64,000 nucleotides of DNA from positions 1 to 64,000 of the forward strand of contig JAJPXQ010000097.1 of NCBI GenBank assembly GCA_021205385.1, given 5' to 3'. Both the position numbers and the translations under genes were made by a program. The notes beneath the pieces are model-generated. The model saw only the letters and a program-made list of their open reading frames with translations. It was not told the origin of the DNA and searched no databases. Position 1 is the stretch's first letter. Each line of letters opens with the position of its first letter. Origin of the DNA: Lachnospiraceae bacterium (GTDB lineage: Bacteria; Bacillota; Clostridia; Lachnospirales; Lachnospiraceae). Shown in pieces: positions 1 to 9,896 of the stretch.

Positions 1-32
1 TCATTCGAGCCTATTTTTTAGACTCGGGTTTT

Positions 33-1064
33 TCATAGATTACTTGACACTACCTTTTGTTCCGCCTGAATACCGGCTTTTATTTTTTCATTCATGCCCT
101 GTTCCGTGAAGGTCACACACTGAATGATCGAAGTGCGCACATGCACCGCCTTCGCATTTCCATGCGTCTTCACCACGAGGCCTTTCAGTCCGAGAAGCGG
201 GGCTCCGCCATGCTCGCTGGTATCGAATTGTTTCAGGCTCTTCTTGAGAGCGGGCTGTACCAGCAGCGCGCCGATCTTACTGCGCGTATTGGACATCAGC
301 CCCTCTTTCACCATCGACAGCATCGTGTTGCCAACGCCCTCGAAGAGCTTCAGAATCACATTGCCCACGAAAGCCTCGCAGACGATCACATCCGCATAAC
401 CGGTCGGGATGTCGCGTGCCTCGATGCTCCCGATAAAGTTGATATCCTTACACTCTCTGAGCAGGGGGAAGGTCTCCTTCACCAACGCATTGCCCTTCTC
501 CTCCTCGGCTCCGATATTGACGATCGCGACCCGTGGATTCTTGATACCCACAACATTCTCCATATAGATGGAACCCATACGCGCAAACTTCACGAGATGA
601 GCCGGCCGTGCGTCCACATTGGCGCCGCAGTCGATCAGCAGCGAGACTCCCTTCGCAGTGGGAAACAGCGGCGCAAGCGGTGCGCGCTCCACTCCTTTGA
701 CTCTGCCGACGATCGTCGTGCCGCCCACCAGCACCGCGCCGGTATTGCCCGCGCCGACGAAGGCATCCGCCTCGCCGGAGCGCACCATCTTCATCGCAAC
801 CACGATGGACGAATCCTTCTTCTGCCGGATCGCGTTCACCGGCGGCTCCGCCATCTCAATGACCTCCGTGGCGTTCACCACCTCGACTCTTGCCTCATCA
901 TAGGAATATTTCTTAAGCTCCGCGCGGATGGGCTCCTCCTGCCCCACCAGGATCACCTTCACATTATCCCGGACACCGAGCGCCTCCACCGCGCCCTTCA
1001 CAATCTCCGCAGGCGCATTGTCTCCGCCCATCGCGTCGACCGCTACCTTCACCAAATCCTGCAT
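33..1064 (-). CDS. plsX: Phosphate acyltransferase PlsX
   Basis: 343-residue PlsX. The family converts acyl-ACP to acyl-phosphate, the first step of phosphatidic acid synthesis by the PlsX/PlsY route, at the inner face of the membrane. The N-terminus carries the family motif VAVDAMGGDNAP (residues 7-18), and length and full-length similarity fit the family. The start at 1064 is chosen because GGAGGAGA lies just upstream; an in-frame extension to 1121 adds 19 residues without family character. It follows rpmF, as in many bacteria, but a terminator hairpin lies between the two. Confidence 0.95.
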   Translation of the reverse strand: MQDLVKVAVDAMGGDNAPAEIVKGAVEALGVRDNVKVILVGQEEPIRAELKKYSYDEARVEVVNATEVIEMAEPPVNAIRQKKDSSIVVAMKMVRSGEADAFVGAGNTGAVLVGGTTIVGRVKGVERAPLAPLFPTAKGVSLLIDCGANVDARPAHLVKFARMGSIYMENVVGIKNPRVAIVNIGAEEEKGNALVKETFPLLRECKDINFIGSIEARDIPTGYADVIVCEAFVGNVILKLFEGVGNTMLSMVKEGLMSNTRSKIGALLVQPALKKSLKQFDTSEHGGAPLLGLKGLVVKTHGNAKAVHVRTSIIQCVTFTEQGMNEKIKAGIQAEQKVVSSNL

Positions 1065-1132
1065 TGGTCTCTCCTCCTCGTCTGTCCCTTCCATAATACG
1101 AAAACAGGTTCTCGAAGTCAATACTTTCCGAC

Positions 1133-1160
1133 AAAAAAACGCCCTCCCCGAAGGGAGGAC
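1133..1160 (-). terminator. Intrinsic terminator between rpmF and plsX
   Basis: On the minus strand an 8-bp GC-rich stem closed by a UUCG tetraloop (GTCCTCCC-TTCG-GGGAGGGC, with one G-U pair) is followed by seven T. It sits 13 nt after the rpmF stop, so it would end or attenuate rpmF transcripts before plsX. Confidence 0.8.
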
Positions 1161-1172
1161 GCTTCTGCTCTT

Positions 1173-1352
1173 TTACTCGACGGAGATGATCTCCTTCTTA
1201 TTGTAACTGCCGCAGGCCTTGCAGACTCTGTGAGACATCATCAGAGCGCCGCACTTGCTGCACTTTACGAGATTCGGAGCGCTCATCTTCCAGTTCGCTC
1301 TTCTCTTATCTCTTCTTCCTTTGGAAGATTTATTCTTCGGACAAATAGACAC
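1173..1352 (-). CDS. rpmF: 50S ribosomal protein L32
   Basis: 59-residue L32 of the zinc-binding type. It starts at a GTG codon (1350-1352) preceded by GGAGGTGTGATCC. The protein begins with a Cys-Pro-Lys-Asn stretch, has a basic patch at residues 11-18, and then two CxxC pairs (31-34 and 44-47) that form the zinc ribbon. L32 is a structural protein of the large subunit. It has its own strong promoter and lies just upstream of plsX. Confidence 0.95.
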   Translation of the reverse strand: MSICPKNKSSKGRRDKRRANWKMSAPNLVKCSKCGALMMSHRVCKACGSYNKKEIISVE

Positions 1353-1392
1353 GGATCACACCTCCTATCAATTCTCAAATCACACTTGTTAG

Positions 1393-1421
1393 ATTATACT
1401 CGTCTGGCCTGAGAATGTCAA
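1393..1421 (-). promoter_or_regulatory. Sigma-A promoter of rpmF-plsX
   Basis: On the minus strand TTGACA (1416-1421) and TATAAT (1393-1398) are separated by 17 bp, a perfect vegetative consensus. It begins only a few bases downstream of the ackA stop codon and reads into rpmF. Confidence 0.9.
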
Positions 1422-1425
1422 GCAT

Positions 1426-2619
1426 TTATTTCACCAGTGCCAGCGTCTCGCGCGCGATCGCAAGTTCCTCGTTGGTCGGGATCACAGCGACCGTCACCTT
1501 GGAATCCGGCGTGGAGATGATGTTGTCCTCGCCGCGCTTCGCATTCGCCGCCTCGTCGATCGTTACGCCGAGGTAGCCGAGGTTCTCGCAGATGCGGCTG
1601 CGCATCGAAGCGGAATTCTCGCCGATACCGGCTGTGAATGCGATCGCATCCACGCCGTTCATCGCTGCCGCATAGGCTCCGATGTACTTCAGTACACGGT
1701 AAGCGAAGACGTCGAGCGCGAGCTGTGCCTTGTCGTTGCCGGCCTCCGCCGCCTCGTCGAGGTCGCGGAAATCAGAGCTGACGCCGCCTGAAACGCCGAA
1801 GACACCGGACTTCTTGTTCAGCATATTCATCAGCGCCGCAATGTCCATGTTCTCCTTCTTTGCAAGGAATTCCAGGATCGCCGGGTCGAGATCGCCCGAA
1901 CGGGTGCCCATCACAAGGCCTTCCAGCGGGGTCAGGCCCATCGAGGTATCAACAGACTCGCCGTTCAGAACCGCGCTGACCGAAGCACCGTTGCCAAGGT
2001 GGCAGACGATGATCTTCATATCTTTCACGTCCTTGCCGAGGAATTCTGCCAGTCTCTTGGAAACATAGCTGTGGCTCGTACCGTGGAAGCCATAGCGGCG
2101 GACCTTGTATTTCTCATAATACTCGTAGGGCAGGCCGTAGGTGTAGGCCTTGCCCGGCATCGTCTGATGGAAAGCCGTATCGAAGACTGCCACCATCGGC
2201 ACGCCCGGCATCAGCTTCTCACAGGCCTCGATGCCGATGAGGTTCGCCGGATTGTGCAGCGGCGCAAGGTCATTGCACTCCTCGATCGCTGCCTTTACTT
2301 CCGGTGTGATCACAACGGAGGAGGCGAACTTCTCGCCGCCGTGAACCACGCGGTGTCCGACCGCGCCCACCTCAGAGAGGCTCTTGATCACGCCGGTCTT
2401 CGCGTTCGTCAGCGCATTGATCACGAGCTGAATCGCCTCGGTATGCGTCGGCATCGCGTCGTCGGTCACTTCCTTCGCGCCGCCGGCCGGCTGATAGGTC
2501 AGTCTGCCGTCGATGCCGATGCGCTCGCAAAGACCCTTCGCGAGCACCGCCTCGGTGTCGGAGTTGATTAACTGAAACTTCAAAGATGAGCTTCCGCAGT
2601 TGATAACCAGAATATTCAT
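1426..2619 (-). CDS. ackA: Acetate kinase
   Basis: 397-residue acetate kinase, the usual length. It makes ATP and acetate from acetyl phosphate and ADP in the cytoplasm. Family signatures seen are NCGSSSLKF near the N-terminus, HGTSHSYV near residue 176, GNGASVSAV, and AGIGENS near the C-terminus (ASKHA phosphotransfer fold). The start is preceded by GGAGG. It lies 24 bp after pta on the same strand, so both steps of the Pta-AckA acetate pathway are probably co-transcribed. Confidence 0.97.
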   Translation of the reverse strand: MNILVINCGSSSLKFQLINSDTEAVLAKGLCERIGIDGRLTYQPAGGAKEVTDDAMPTHTEAIQLVINALTNAKTGVIKSLSEVGAVGHRVVHGGEKFASSVVITPEVKAAIEECNDLAPLHNPANLIGIEACEKLMPGVPMVAVFDTAFHQTMPGKAYTYGLPYEYYEKYKVRRYGFHGTSHSYVSKRLAEFLGKDVKDMKIIVCHLGNGASVSAVLNGESVDTSMGLTPLEGLVMGTRSGDLDPAILEFLAKKENMDIAALMNMLNKKSGVFGVSGGVSSDFRDLDEAAEAGNDKAQLALDVFAYRVLKYIGAYAAAMNGVDAIAFTAGIGENSASMRSRICENLGYLGVTIDEAANAKRGEDNIISTPDSKVTVAVIPTNEELAIARETLALVK

Positions 2620-2643
2620 TTTCTTAATCCTCCATCTATCCTT

Positions 2644-3714
<1,071 letters not shown>

Positions 3715-4776
3715 TTAAACACTCTCGATCTCGGAGATCAGCACACAGTTCGGCGTCTCCACCTTCAGCGGCTTTCCCCAGAGGCTGAAATACTTTTTCT
3801 CGTAATTGACCTGGAAAATCGTCATCGTGTTCGTCTCATGATTCAACGCCATGATATGCCGGTTGTCCGGGAAGAAATCCGCCACCTTCGGATAATCGCC
3901 GCTGACCGGCAGAATACAGATCTTCTCCAGCATGCCGGTATTCTGATCGACTCTGAAAATCCCGACACTGTTGTCGCCGGCGTTCGAACAGAGCACGTAA
4001 TTCCAGTCGCGCGAAAAGCGCAGGATGCTGGCCGCGCTGCCCTTTGCATGATAATCATTCAGCGTCGGCACCGTCTGAATCAGTTCAAAGGAAGGCCCCT
4101 TCGACGTATCTTCATAAGAATAGACGCTGATATAATTCTTCAGTTCACAGATCAGATAGGCAAAGCGCCCGTCCGGGCTGAACTTGATGGTCCGCGGCGC
4201 GCTCTCGAGCTCACAGCGCAGAATATCGAACAGCCGGATCTTGCCGGTCTTATGATCGAAACGATAAATCTTCACCTGATCCACGCCCAGATCCACAGCA
4301 CACAGGTACTTCTGATCCGGCGTCAGATTGACGCAGTTCACATGCGGGCGGAAATTGCGCTCTGCAATGCTGCCGAGCCCTTTATGAAAGACCTCATCCG
4401 TCATCTTTCCGACACGTCCATCCTCCAGAAGGCGCATAACCGTCACCTTTCCGTCATGCCAGCCGGCGACAAAGAGATACCGGTCTTCCTTATCGGTGGA
4501 GAGATAACAACCTCTCATACCGCCGATCGAAGCCTTGTTCATCGGCTCGAGATCTCCGTCCGGCAGAATACGGAAGGAGCGCACACCCTCGTCGGCGATC
4601 GAGTAAAGATATTTCCCATTGTGTGATTTCTTTATGTAAGATGGATTATTAATCGGGACGACCTTACGCTCCATGGCGCGCCCATTCTCCACATCCAGAT
4701 CATAGATGTAAATACCGCGGCTGCTGCCATGCGTATAGGTACCCACATATGCCACATAGCTTTTCTTTTTCAACAT
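3715..4776 (-). CDS. Lactonase-family beta-propeller protein (YbhE/Pgl-like)
   Basis: 353-residue protein of the lactonase/YbhE seven-bladed propeller family, which includes 6-phosphogluconolactonase. The opening VAYVGTYTHGSSRGIYIYDL and the repeated blade pattern ending in F-S-P-D-G-R-F-A-Y (from about residue 198) are typical. There is no signal peptide. The ATG at 4776 has GGGAGG 8 nt upstream, favoured over the ATG at 4797. No pentose-phosphate gene is adjacent, so the substrate is not fixed by context. Confidence 0.8.
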   Translation of the reverse strand: MLKKKSYVAYVGTYTHGSSRGIYIYDLDVENGRAMERKVVPINNPSYIKKSHNGKYLYSIADEGVRSFRILPDGDLEPMNKASIGGMRGCYLSTDKEDRYLFVAGWHDGKVTVMRLLEDGRVGKMTDEVFHKGLGSIAERNFRPHVNCVNLTPDQKYLCAVDLGVDQVKIYRFDHKTGKIRLFDILRCELESAPRTIKFSPDGRFAYLICELKNYISVYSYEDTSKGPSFELIQTVPTLNDYHAKGSAASILRFSRDWNYVLCSNAGDNSVGIFRVDQNTGMLEKICILPVSGDYPKVADFFPDNRHIMALNHETNTMTIFQVNYEKKYFSLWGKPLKVETPNCVLISEIESV

Positions 4777-4801
4777 GACCCACCTCCCGCGGGACATAAA
4801 A

Positions 4802-4830
4802 ATAGTAACACATTTTTACAGCTTTGTTAA
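4802..4830 (-). promoter_or_regulatory. Putative sigma-A promoter of the lactonase gene
   Basis: Minus-strand TTAACA (4825-4830) and TACTAT (4802-4807) are separated by 17 bp. The -35 box overlaps the hemL stop codon. Confidence 0.55.
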
Positions 4831-6107
4831 GCACTTTTAAGAAAATCGCGAATCACATCCAGCGTAAAATCAATATTCTCGTCCGTATGCGCTGCCGACA
4901 GGAAAATTGCTTCAAACTGGGACGGCGCAAGATAAATGCCCGCCTCCAGCATATGCCGGAAATATTCCTTAAAGAGCGCGGTGTCCGCCGTCTTTGCGCT
5001 CGTGTAATCCCGTACCGGCTCCGATGTGAAGAACAGACTGCCGAGCGAACCGATGTGATTCACCCGGAAAGGAAGCTTCCGCTCCTCCAGCATCTCTTCC
5101 ATGCCGCCGAACAGCCGCTCTCCCAGCTCCTCCAGACGCGCGTAGACTTCCGGATGCTCATTGAGATAGCCCAGCTGCGCAAGCCCGGCTGCCATCGCGA
5201 CCGGATTGCCGCTCAGGGTCCCCGCCTGGTAGACGCTTCCGACCGGGGAGACGACTTCCATGATCTCCCTCCTGCCGCCGTAAGCGCCGACCGGCATGCC
5301 GCCGCCGATGATCTTTCCATAAGTAACGAGGTCCGCCGTAATGCCAAAGTACTCCTGCGCGCCGCCGCGCGCGAGACGGAAGCCCGTGATCACCTCGTCA
5401 AAGATGAGAAGCGAACCGTTGTCCGTGCAGAGCCTCCGCAGTCTCTCCAGGAAGCCCTTTTCCGGCAGGACGACGCCCATGTTCGCGCCGACCGGCTCAA
5501 GGATCACTGCGGCGATCTCTTTTCCATATTTATCAAACAGCTGCTCCACGCCCGCGAGGTCATTGTAAGCCGCGAGCAGCGTATCCTGCGTCGCCCCTTT
5601 CGGCACACCGGAGCTGTCCGGCACGCCCGCCGTCATGACGCCGGAACCGGCCTTCACGAGCATCGCGTCCGTGTGACCGTGGTAGCAGCCCTCGAATTTG
5701 ACAATCTTATCCCTGCCGGTGAAGCCGCGGGCCGCGCGGATCGCGCTCATGACCGCCTCCGTCCCGGAATTCACCATGCGCATCATCTCGACCGAGGGCA
5801 CCATCTGATGAATCAGCCGCGCCATGTCGACCTCCGCCTCCGTGGCCGCGCCGAAGCTTAAGCCCTTCCGACAGGCCTCTGCCACCTTTTCCAGGACAAC
5901 CGGATGCGCATGACCGAGAATCATCGGCCCCCAGGAACCGACATAGTCCAGATAGCGCTTTCCATCTACATCGGTGAGATACGCGCCCTCAGCGGAGGCG
6001 ATGAAGCGCGGCGTCATGCCGACCGAGCCGAAGGCCCGCACCGGGGAATTGACGCCGCCCGGCATCAGCGTTACCGCCTCCTGAAAAAGCTCTTCCGATC
6101 TGCCCAT
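4827..6107 (-). CDS. hemL: Glutamate-1-semialdehyde 2,1-aminomutase
   Basis: 426-residue PLP enzyme that makes 5-aminolevulinate from glutamate-1-semialdehyde in the C5 tetrapyrrole route. Signatures are VNSGTEAVMSAIRAARG, CYHGHTD, and the PLP-lysine segment TYGKIIGGGMPVGAYGG. Its ATG overlaps the hemB stop (TGATG), so the two are translationally coupled. hemA, hemC and hemD are not in the window. Confidence 0.96.
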   Translation of the reverse strand: MGRSEELFQEAVTLMPGGVNSPVRAFGSVGMTPRFIASAEGAYLTDVDGKRYLDYVGSWGPMILGHAHPVVLEKVAEACRKGLSFGAATEAEVDMARLIHQMVPSVEMMRMVNSGTEAVMSAIRAARGFTGRDKIVKFEGCYHGHTDAMLVKAGSGVMTAGVPDSSGVPKGATQDTLLAAYNDLAGVEQLFDKYGKEIAAVILEPVGANMGVVLPEKGFLERLRRLCTDNGSLLIFDEVITGFRLARGGAQEYFGITADLVTYGKIIGGGMPVGAYGGRREIMEVVSPVGSVYQAGTLSGNPVAMAAGLAQLGYLNEHPEVYARLEELGERLFGGMEEMLEERKLPFRVNHIGSLGSLFFTSEPVRDYTSAKTADTALFKEYFRHMLEAGIYLAPSQFEAIFLSAAHTDENIDFTLDVIRDFLKSA

Positions 6108-7084
6108 CAGCCGATCCTCCCCTCATCCATATAGTATGCAAGCTCCTTTGCGAAATAGGACATGTAGATGTCCACGCCTGCGCGGTAAGCGCAGGCCGCC
6201 ATCTCACAGAGCACCGCCGTCTCGTCGATGTAGCCGAGCTTCGCGCCGGCCTTCACCATCGCGTACTCGCCGCTGACGCTGTAGGCCGCCATCGGCACGT
6301 CGGTCGCGTCCTTAATCTCGCGCACCATGTCAAGGTAGGACATCGCCGGCTTCACCATGATGATATCTGCGCCCTCATCGATGTCGAGCAGCGCCTCCTT
6401 CATGCCCTCTCTGCGGTTGTGATAGTCCATCTGATAACTCTTGCGGTCGCCGAAGGCCGGGGCGCTGCCCGCCGCGTCGCGGAAGGGGCCATAGAAGGCT
6501 GAGGCGTATTTCACCGCATAGGACATGATCGGCGTCGTGAAGAGGCCGTTGTGATCCAGCGCCTCGCGGATCGCCTGAATATGTCCGTCCATCATGTCGG
6601 AGGGCGCGACCATGTCCGCGCCTGCCTGCACCTGACTGACCGCGATCTCGGCCAGCTTGTCGAGCGTCAGGTCATTGTCCACGTACTCTCCTTTCAGAAT
6701 CCCGCAGTGGCCGTGGCTCGTGTACTCGCACATGCAGACATCGCCGATGTAATAGAGATCCGGCACCTCCTTCTTCGCCTTGGCGAAAGCCCGCTGCACA
6801 ATGCCGTCGCAGGCGTAGGCCTGAGAGCCGAACTCATCCTTCTTCGCCGGAATGCCGAAGAGCATGACCGAACCCACGCCCGCGTCCGCCATCTCGTTTA
6901 AGATCTCCGGCATGCGGTCCACGCTGTAGCGGTACTGCCCCGGCATCGTCGGTATCTCTTCCTTAATATTTTCGCCGTCCATCACAAACATGGGATAGAC
7001 GAGCGAGCTCTTGTCCATACGCGTCTCGCGCACCATCTTGCGCAGCGCCGCCGTCGTTCTGAGCCTTCTTGGTCTGAAAATCAT
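6107..7084 (-). CDS. hemB: Delta-aminolevulinic acid dehydratase (porphobilinogen synthase)
   Basis: 325-residue HemB, which condenses two 5-aminolevulinate molecules to porphobilinogen. The cysteine cluster DVCMCEYTSHGHCG marks a zinc-type enzyme. The Schiff-base lysine regions are MVKPAMSYLD and the stretch before YSVSGEYAM. The start at 7084 overlaps the upstream stop as ATGA and gives the usual M-x-x-RPRRLR opening; an in-frame ATG at 7096 is possible. Confidence 0.95.
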   Translation of the reverse strand: MIFRPRRLRTTAALRKMVRETRMDKSSLVYPMFVMDGENIKEEIPTMPGQYRYSVDRMPEILNEMADAGVGSVMLFGIPAKKDEFGSQAYACDGIVQRAFAKAKKEVPDLYYIGDVCMCEYTSHGHCGILKGEYVDNDLTLDKLAEIAVSQVQAGADMVAPSDMMDGHIQAIREALDHNGLFTTPIMSYAVKYASAFYGPFRDAAGSAPAFGDRKSYQMDYHNRREGMKEALLDIDEGADIIMVKPAMSYLDMVREIKDATDVPMAAYSVSGEYAMVKAGAKLGYIDETAVLCEMAACAYRAGVDIYMSYFAKELAYYMDEGRIG

Positions 7085-7551
7085 ATCTCTTTCCATTCTT
7101 CTGCCACCTCTTTTTGTATTTTCTCCGTCCAGCGCTTTGCCAGGCGATGGTCATTTCCTCCGGCGTTCACACCGACCACCAGATCATCCTTCCATGCAAT
7201 ACCCGGAAACTGAAAATCGCAGAGCCTCCGGTCACTGCACACATTCACCAGAATTCCCTTCTGACGACACTCGCGTCCGATCGCCGCGTTCACCTCCGCA
7301 TCGTCCGTCGCCGCCAGCACCATCCATGCGTCCTCCGGAATGCCGTCCGCCACATAACAGTCCCTGCAATATGCCAGCTTTCCCTCCGTCTCCGCCTCCC
7401 GGATCTCCCCGGAAGCTTCCGGCGCGACCACGGTCAAAGACGGCGCGAAAGCCAGCAGGGTCTCCACTCTGCGCGTGGCGATCCTGCCGGCTCCGTAAAC
7501 GACAATCTTTTTATCCGTGATATCCAAAAACAAAGGAAATTTTCTATGCAT
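7081..7551 (-). CDS. NAD-binding precorrin-2 dehydrogenase/ferrochelatase-like protein
   Basis: 156-residue protein resembling the N-terminal half of siroheme synthase (CysG/Met8 type). It has a Rossmann motif, VVYGAGRIATRRVETLL (about residues 17-33), then VVAPEAS and a mid-region VLAATDDAEVN typical of this NAD site. The predicted reaction is oxidation of precorrin-2 to sirohydrochlorin, possibly with iron insertion. It is the first gene of a block with hemB and hemL, joined to hemB by an ATGA overlap. It is shorter than Met8 (about 200 or more residues) and may lack the dimerisation tail. Confidence 0.8.
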   Translation of the reverse strand: MHRKFPLFLDITDKKIVVYGAGRIATRRVETLLAFAPSLTVVAPEASGEIREAETEGKLAYCRDCYVADGIPEDAWMVLAATDDAEVNAAIGRECRQKGILVNVCSDRRLCDFQFPGIAWKDDLVVGVNAGGNDHRLAKRWTEKIQKEVAEEWKEI

Positions 7552-7588
7552 CTACCCGTCTCCGCCGGAAAATCTCTCAGTTCATATT

Positions 7589-7618
7589 ATTTTACAACCG
7601 GGCGATTTATAATGTCAA
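7589..7618 (-). promoter_or_regulatory. Sigma-A promoter of the hem block
   Basis: Minus-strand TTGACA (7613-7618) and TAAAAT (7589-7594) with an 18-bp spacer lie 38 bp upstream of the precorrin-2 dehydrogenase-like gene. Confidence 0.7.
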
Positions 7619-7684
7619 TACCTGTCCACAGGGCATTCACATAATTTCACAGTTTCCGGGCAGACTATGCCCGAGGTGATATCC

Positions 7685-9082
7685 ATGAGCAAACTCTCTG
7701 AAAACTTTGACGAAAATATTGCTGCTCTGAACGCGCTTCTTGGCATGGAGCGGAATTTTGATATTATGGAAAAGAAGATGAAACTCGGCGGACGCGATGC
7801 AAGTCTCTTTTTCATCGATGGCCTGACGAAAGATGAGATTCTGGAAAAGCTGCTGGAATTCTTTTATGGGCTGCAGGAAAGCGACCTGCCCCGGACTCTG
7901 GAGGAATTTCAGATCGCAAGTCTGCCCTACGCGGAATCGGAGGTTCTCACGGACATGGAGGACGTCACGAAGAACCTGCTCTCCGGTGTACCCTGCCTTT
8001 TCCTCTCCGGCTATTCCGGCTGTCTCACGATCGACTGTCGCACCTATCCGGCCAGAAGCGTCGAGGAGCCGCTGAAAGACCGAACCTTACGCGGCTCGCG
8101 GGATGGCTTTGTGGAAACGCTCGTCGCAAACACGGCGCTTATCCGCAGGCGCATCCGCTCGCCGAAGCTCTGTATGGAAATGCGCGAGCTGGGAAAGAGC
8201 AGCCGCACCGATCTCGCGCTCTGCTATATGGAGGACCGCGTCGACTGGTCCTGTCTGGAAATGATCAAAAAGCGGATTCAGGAGATCGAAGTGGACGCCC
8301 TGACGATGAACCAGGAGAGCCTCGCCGAGCTTCTGCTGCCCGGGCACTGGTTCAACCCGCTGCCGCGCTTCCACCGCTCCGAGCGGCCGGACACGGCAGC
8401 GGCCCAGATTCTCGAGGGAGATATCGTGATCCTCGTCGACAACTCTCCCGCCGCGCTGATCCTGCCAACCAGCCTCTTCGCGATCACGGAGGAGGCGAAC
8501 GACTATTATTTTCCGCCGATCACCGGGACCTACTTAAGGCTCACCCGGATTCTGATCATGCTCCTCTCGATCGTGCTGACGCCTTTGTTTCTGCTGTACT
8601 CGCAGCGTCCGGAGTGGATCCCGGAGGCGCTGCGCTTTATCGAAATCCAGGAGACCGTCCATGTCCCGCTGATCCTGCAGTTCCTCATTCTGGAGCTGGC
8701 AGTCGACGGACTTCGCCTGGCCGCCGTGCACACGCCCGACATGCTGAGCACGCCGCTCTCCGTCATCGCCGGTCTGGTGATCGGCGAATTCGCGGTGAAC
8801 TCCGGCTGGTTCAACTCGGAGGTCATGCTCTATATGGCCTTCGTCACGCTCGCCGGTTACTCGCAGGCCAATATGGAGCTGAACTACGCGGTGAAATTCC
8901 TGCGCATCGTACTGCTGCTCATGACCTGCTGGTTCGCTCTGCCCGGCTTTCTCATCGGACTTTTATTCATCGGCTTCTGCTTCCTTGGCTGCCGCACCTT
9001 TGCGGGACGCCCCTATCTCTATCCGCTGATCCCGCTCGACTGGAAAGTGTTGAAAAGGCAGCTGTTCCGGGTGAAACTATAG
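7685..9082 (+). CDS. GerA-family spore germination protein (possibly SpoVAF-like)
   Basis: 465-residue protein with a soluble N-terminal half and a hydrophobic C-terminal half of about five membrane segments (from about residue 270), the GerA/GerBA subunit layout. The segment GGRDASLFFIDGLTKDEI near residue 40 resembles SpoVAF-type members. GerA proteins form nutrient-sensing or channel-associated complexes in the spore inner membrane. The start at 7685 has GAGGTGA 8 nt upstream; the ATG at 7667 lacks one. No gerB or gerC partner is adjacent, and the gene stands alone between two minus-strand blocks. Confidence 0.85.
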   Translation: MSKLSENFDENIAALNALLGMERNFDIMEKKMKLGGRDASLFFIDGLTKDEILEKLLEFFYGLQESDLPRTLEEFQIASLPYAESEVLTDMEDVTKNLLSGVPCLFLSGYSGCLTIDCRTYPARSVEEPLKDRTLRGSRDGFVETLVANTALIRRRIRSPKLCMEMRELGKSSRTDLALCYMEDRVDWSCLEMIKKRIQEIEVDALTMNQESLAELLLPGHWFNPLPRFHRSERPDTAAAQILEGDIVILVDNSPAALILPTSLFAITEEANDYYFPPITGTYLRLTRILIMLLSIVLTPLFLLYSQRPEWIPEALRFIEIQETVHVPLILQFLILELAVDGLRLAAVHTPDMLSTPLSVIAGLVIGEFAVNSGWFNSEVMLYMAFVTLAGYSQANMELNYAVKFLRIVLLLMTCWFALPGFLIGLLFIGFCFLGCRTFAGRPYLYPLIPLDWKVLKRQLFRVKL

Positions 9083-9892
9083 CATGAACTTCTCGATGAT
9101 CTCACGGACCGCATCGTGGTTATTGTCATTTTCCGTGACATAGTCCGCCGCGGCCTTTACTTCCGGGAGCGCATTCGCCACGGCGCAGCCGATGCCGGCG
9201 TCATGGATCATCGAGATATCGTTGCCCTCGTCTCCGGCGGCAATGGAATTCTCAATCCGGATTCCGCGATCCTTACAGAAGGCCTGCAGCGCAAGGCCCT
9301 TATTTACGCCCCTGGGAACAAACTCAAGGTATTCCCGACAGCTCTTATAGATCTCGAGATCATCCCCGCACCAGCTCTCCACGCTCGCCTTCAGCTGCTC
9401 GAGCATACCGGTATCCTCAAGATCGATCGCCAGCATCTTGCAGGCCGGTTCCTTTATTTCGGTCACCAGATCCGATACGAGCTTCGCCTCCATCGTCGTC
9501 TTGTTCGTATACTGTTTCAGGTTTGCGTCGTCGCGGTCCGTCAGCACGCACTCGCCTTCGTAAGTCTGAATATAGACATTCAGTTTCCGCGCTTCCTGCG
9601 CGATTTTCTTCATATAGTCCAGCGACATCTCTTTTTTATAGAGGACTTCGCCGGTCGTGATATCCACGATCATGGCGCCGTTGAACGCGAGCACGTAGCG
9701 AATACCGATATGATTCAGATTGCAGCGTTCCAACAGCTTCACAATGCTGGACGACGCGCGCCCCGTTGCGATAACGACATCATGGCCCGCCTCAATCGCG
9801 CGCTCCATTGCGCGATAATTTCCCTCCGATACGACTCTTAAGTCATTCAGGGTCGTTCCGTCCATATCCAGAAATATTGCCTTCTTTTCCAT
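9077..9892 (-). CDS. HAD-superfamily Cof-type phosphatase
   Basis: 271-residue HAD hydrolase of the Cof/IIB type. Motif I is FLDMDGTTLN (residues 7-16), motif II lies in VIATGRASSS, and motif IV in AAGDEGNDISMI near residue 218. Family members dephosphorylate sugar phosphates, flavin or PLP intermediates; the substrate cannot be told from sequence. It follows ppk1 by a few bases as the last gene of the long minus-strand run and overlaps the convergent germination gene by 6 bp. Confidence 0.88.
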   Translation of the reverse strand: MEKKAIFLDMDGTTLNDLRVVSEGNYRAMERAIEAGHDVVIATGRASSSIVKLLERCNLNHIGIRYVLAFNGAMIVDITTGEVLYKKEMSLDYMKKIAQEARKLNVYIQTYEGECVLTDRDDANLKQYTNKTTMEAKLVSDLVTEIKEPACKMLAIDLEDTGMLEQLKASVESWCGDDLEIYKSCREYLEFVPRGVNKGLALQAFCKDRGIRIENSIAAGDEGNDISMIHDAGIGCAVANALPEVKAAADYVTENDNNHDAVREIIEKFML

Positions 9893-9896
9893 CTTT

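Noticed and set aside
57..1412. A 451-residue plus-strand frame
   Set aside because: It is the shadow of plsX and rpmF, starting at TTG without an RBS and rich in His, Arg and Leu.
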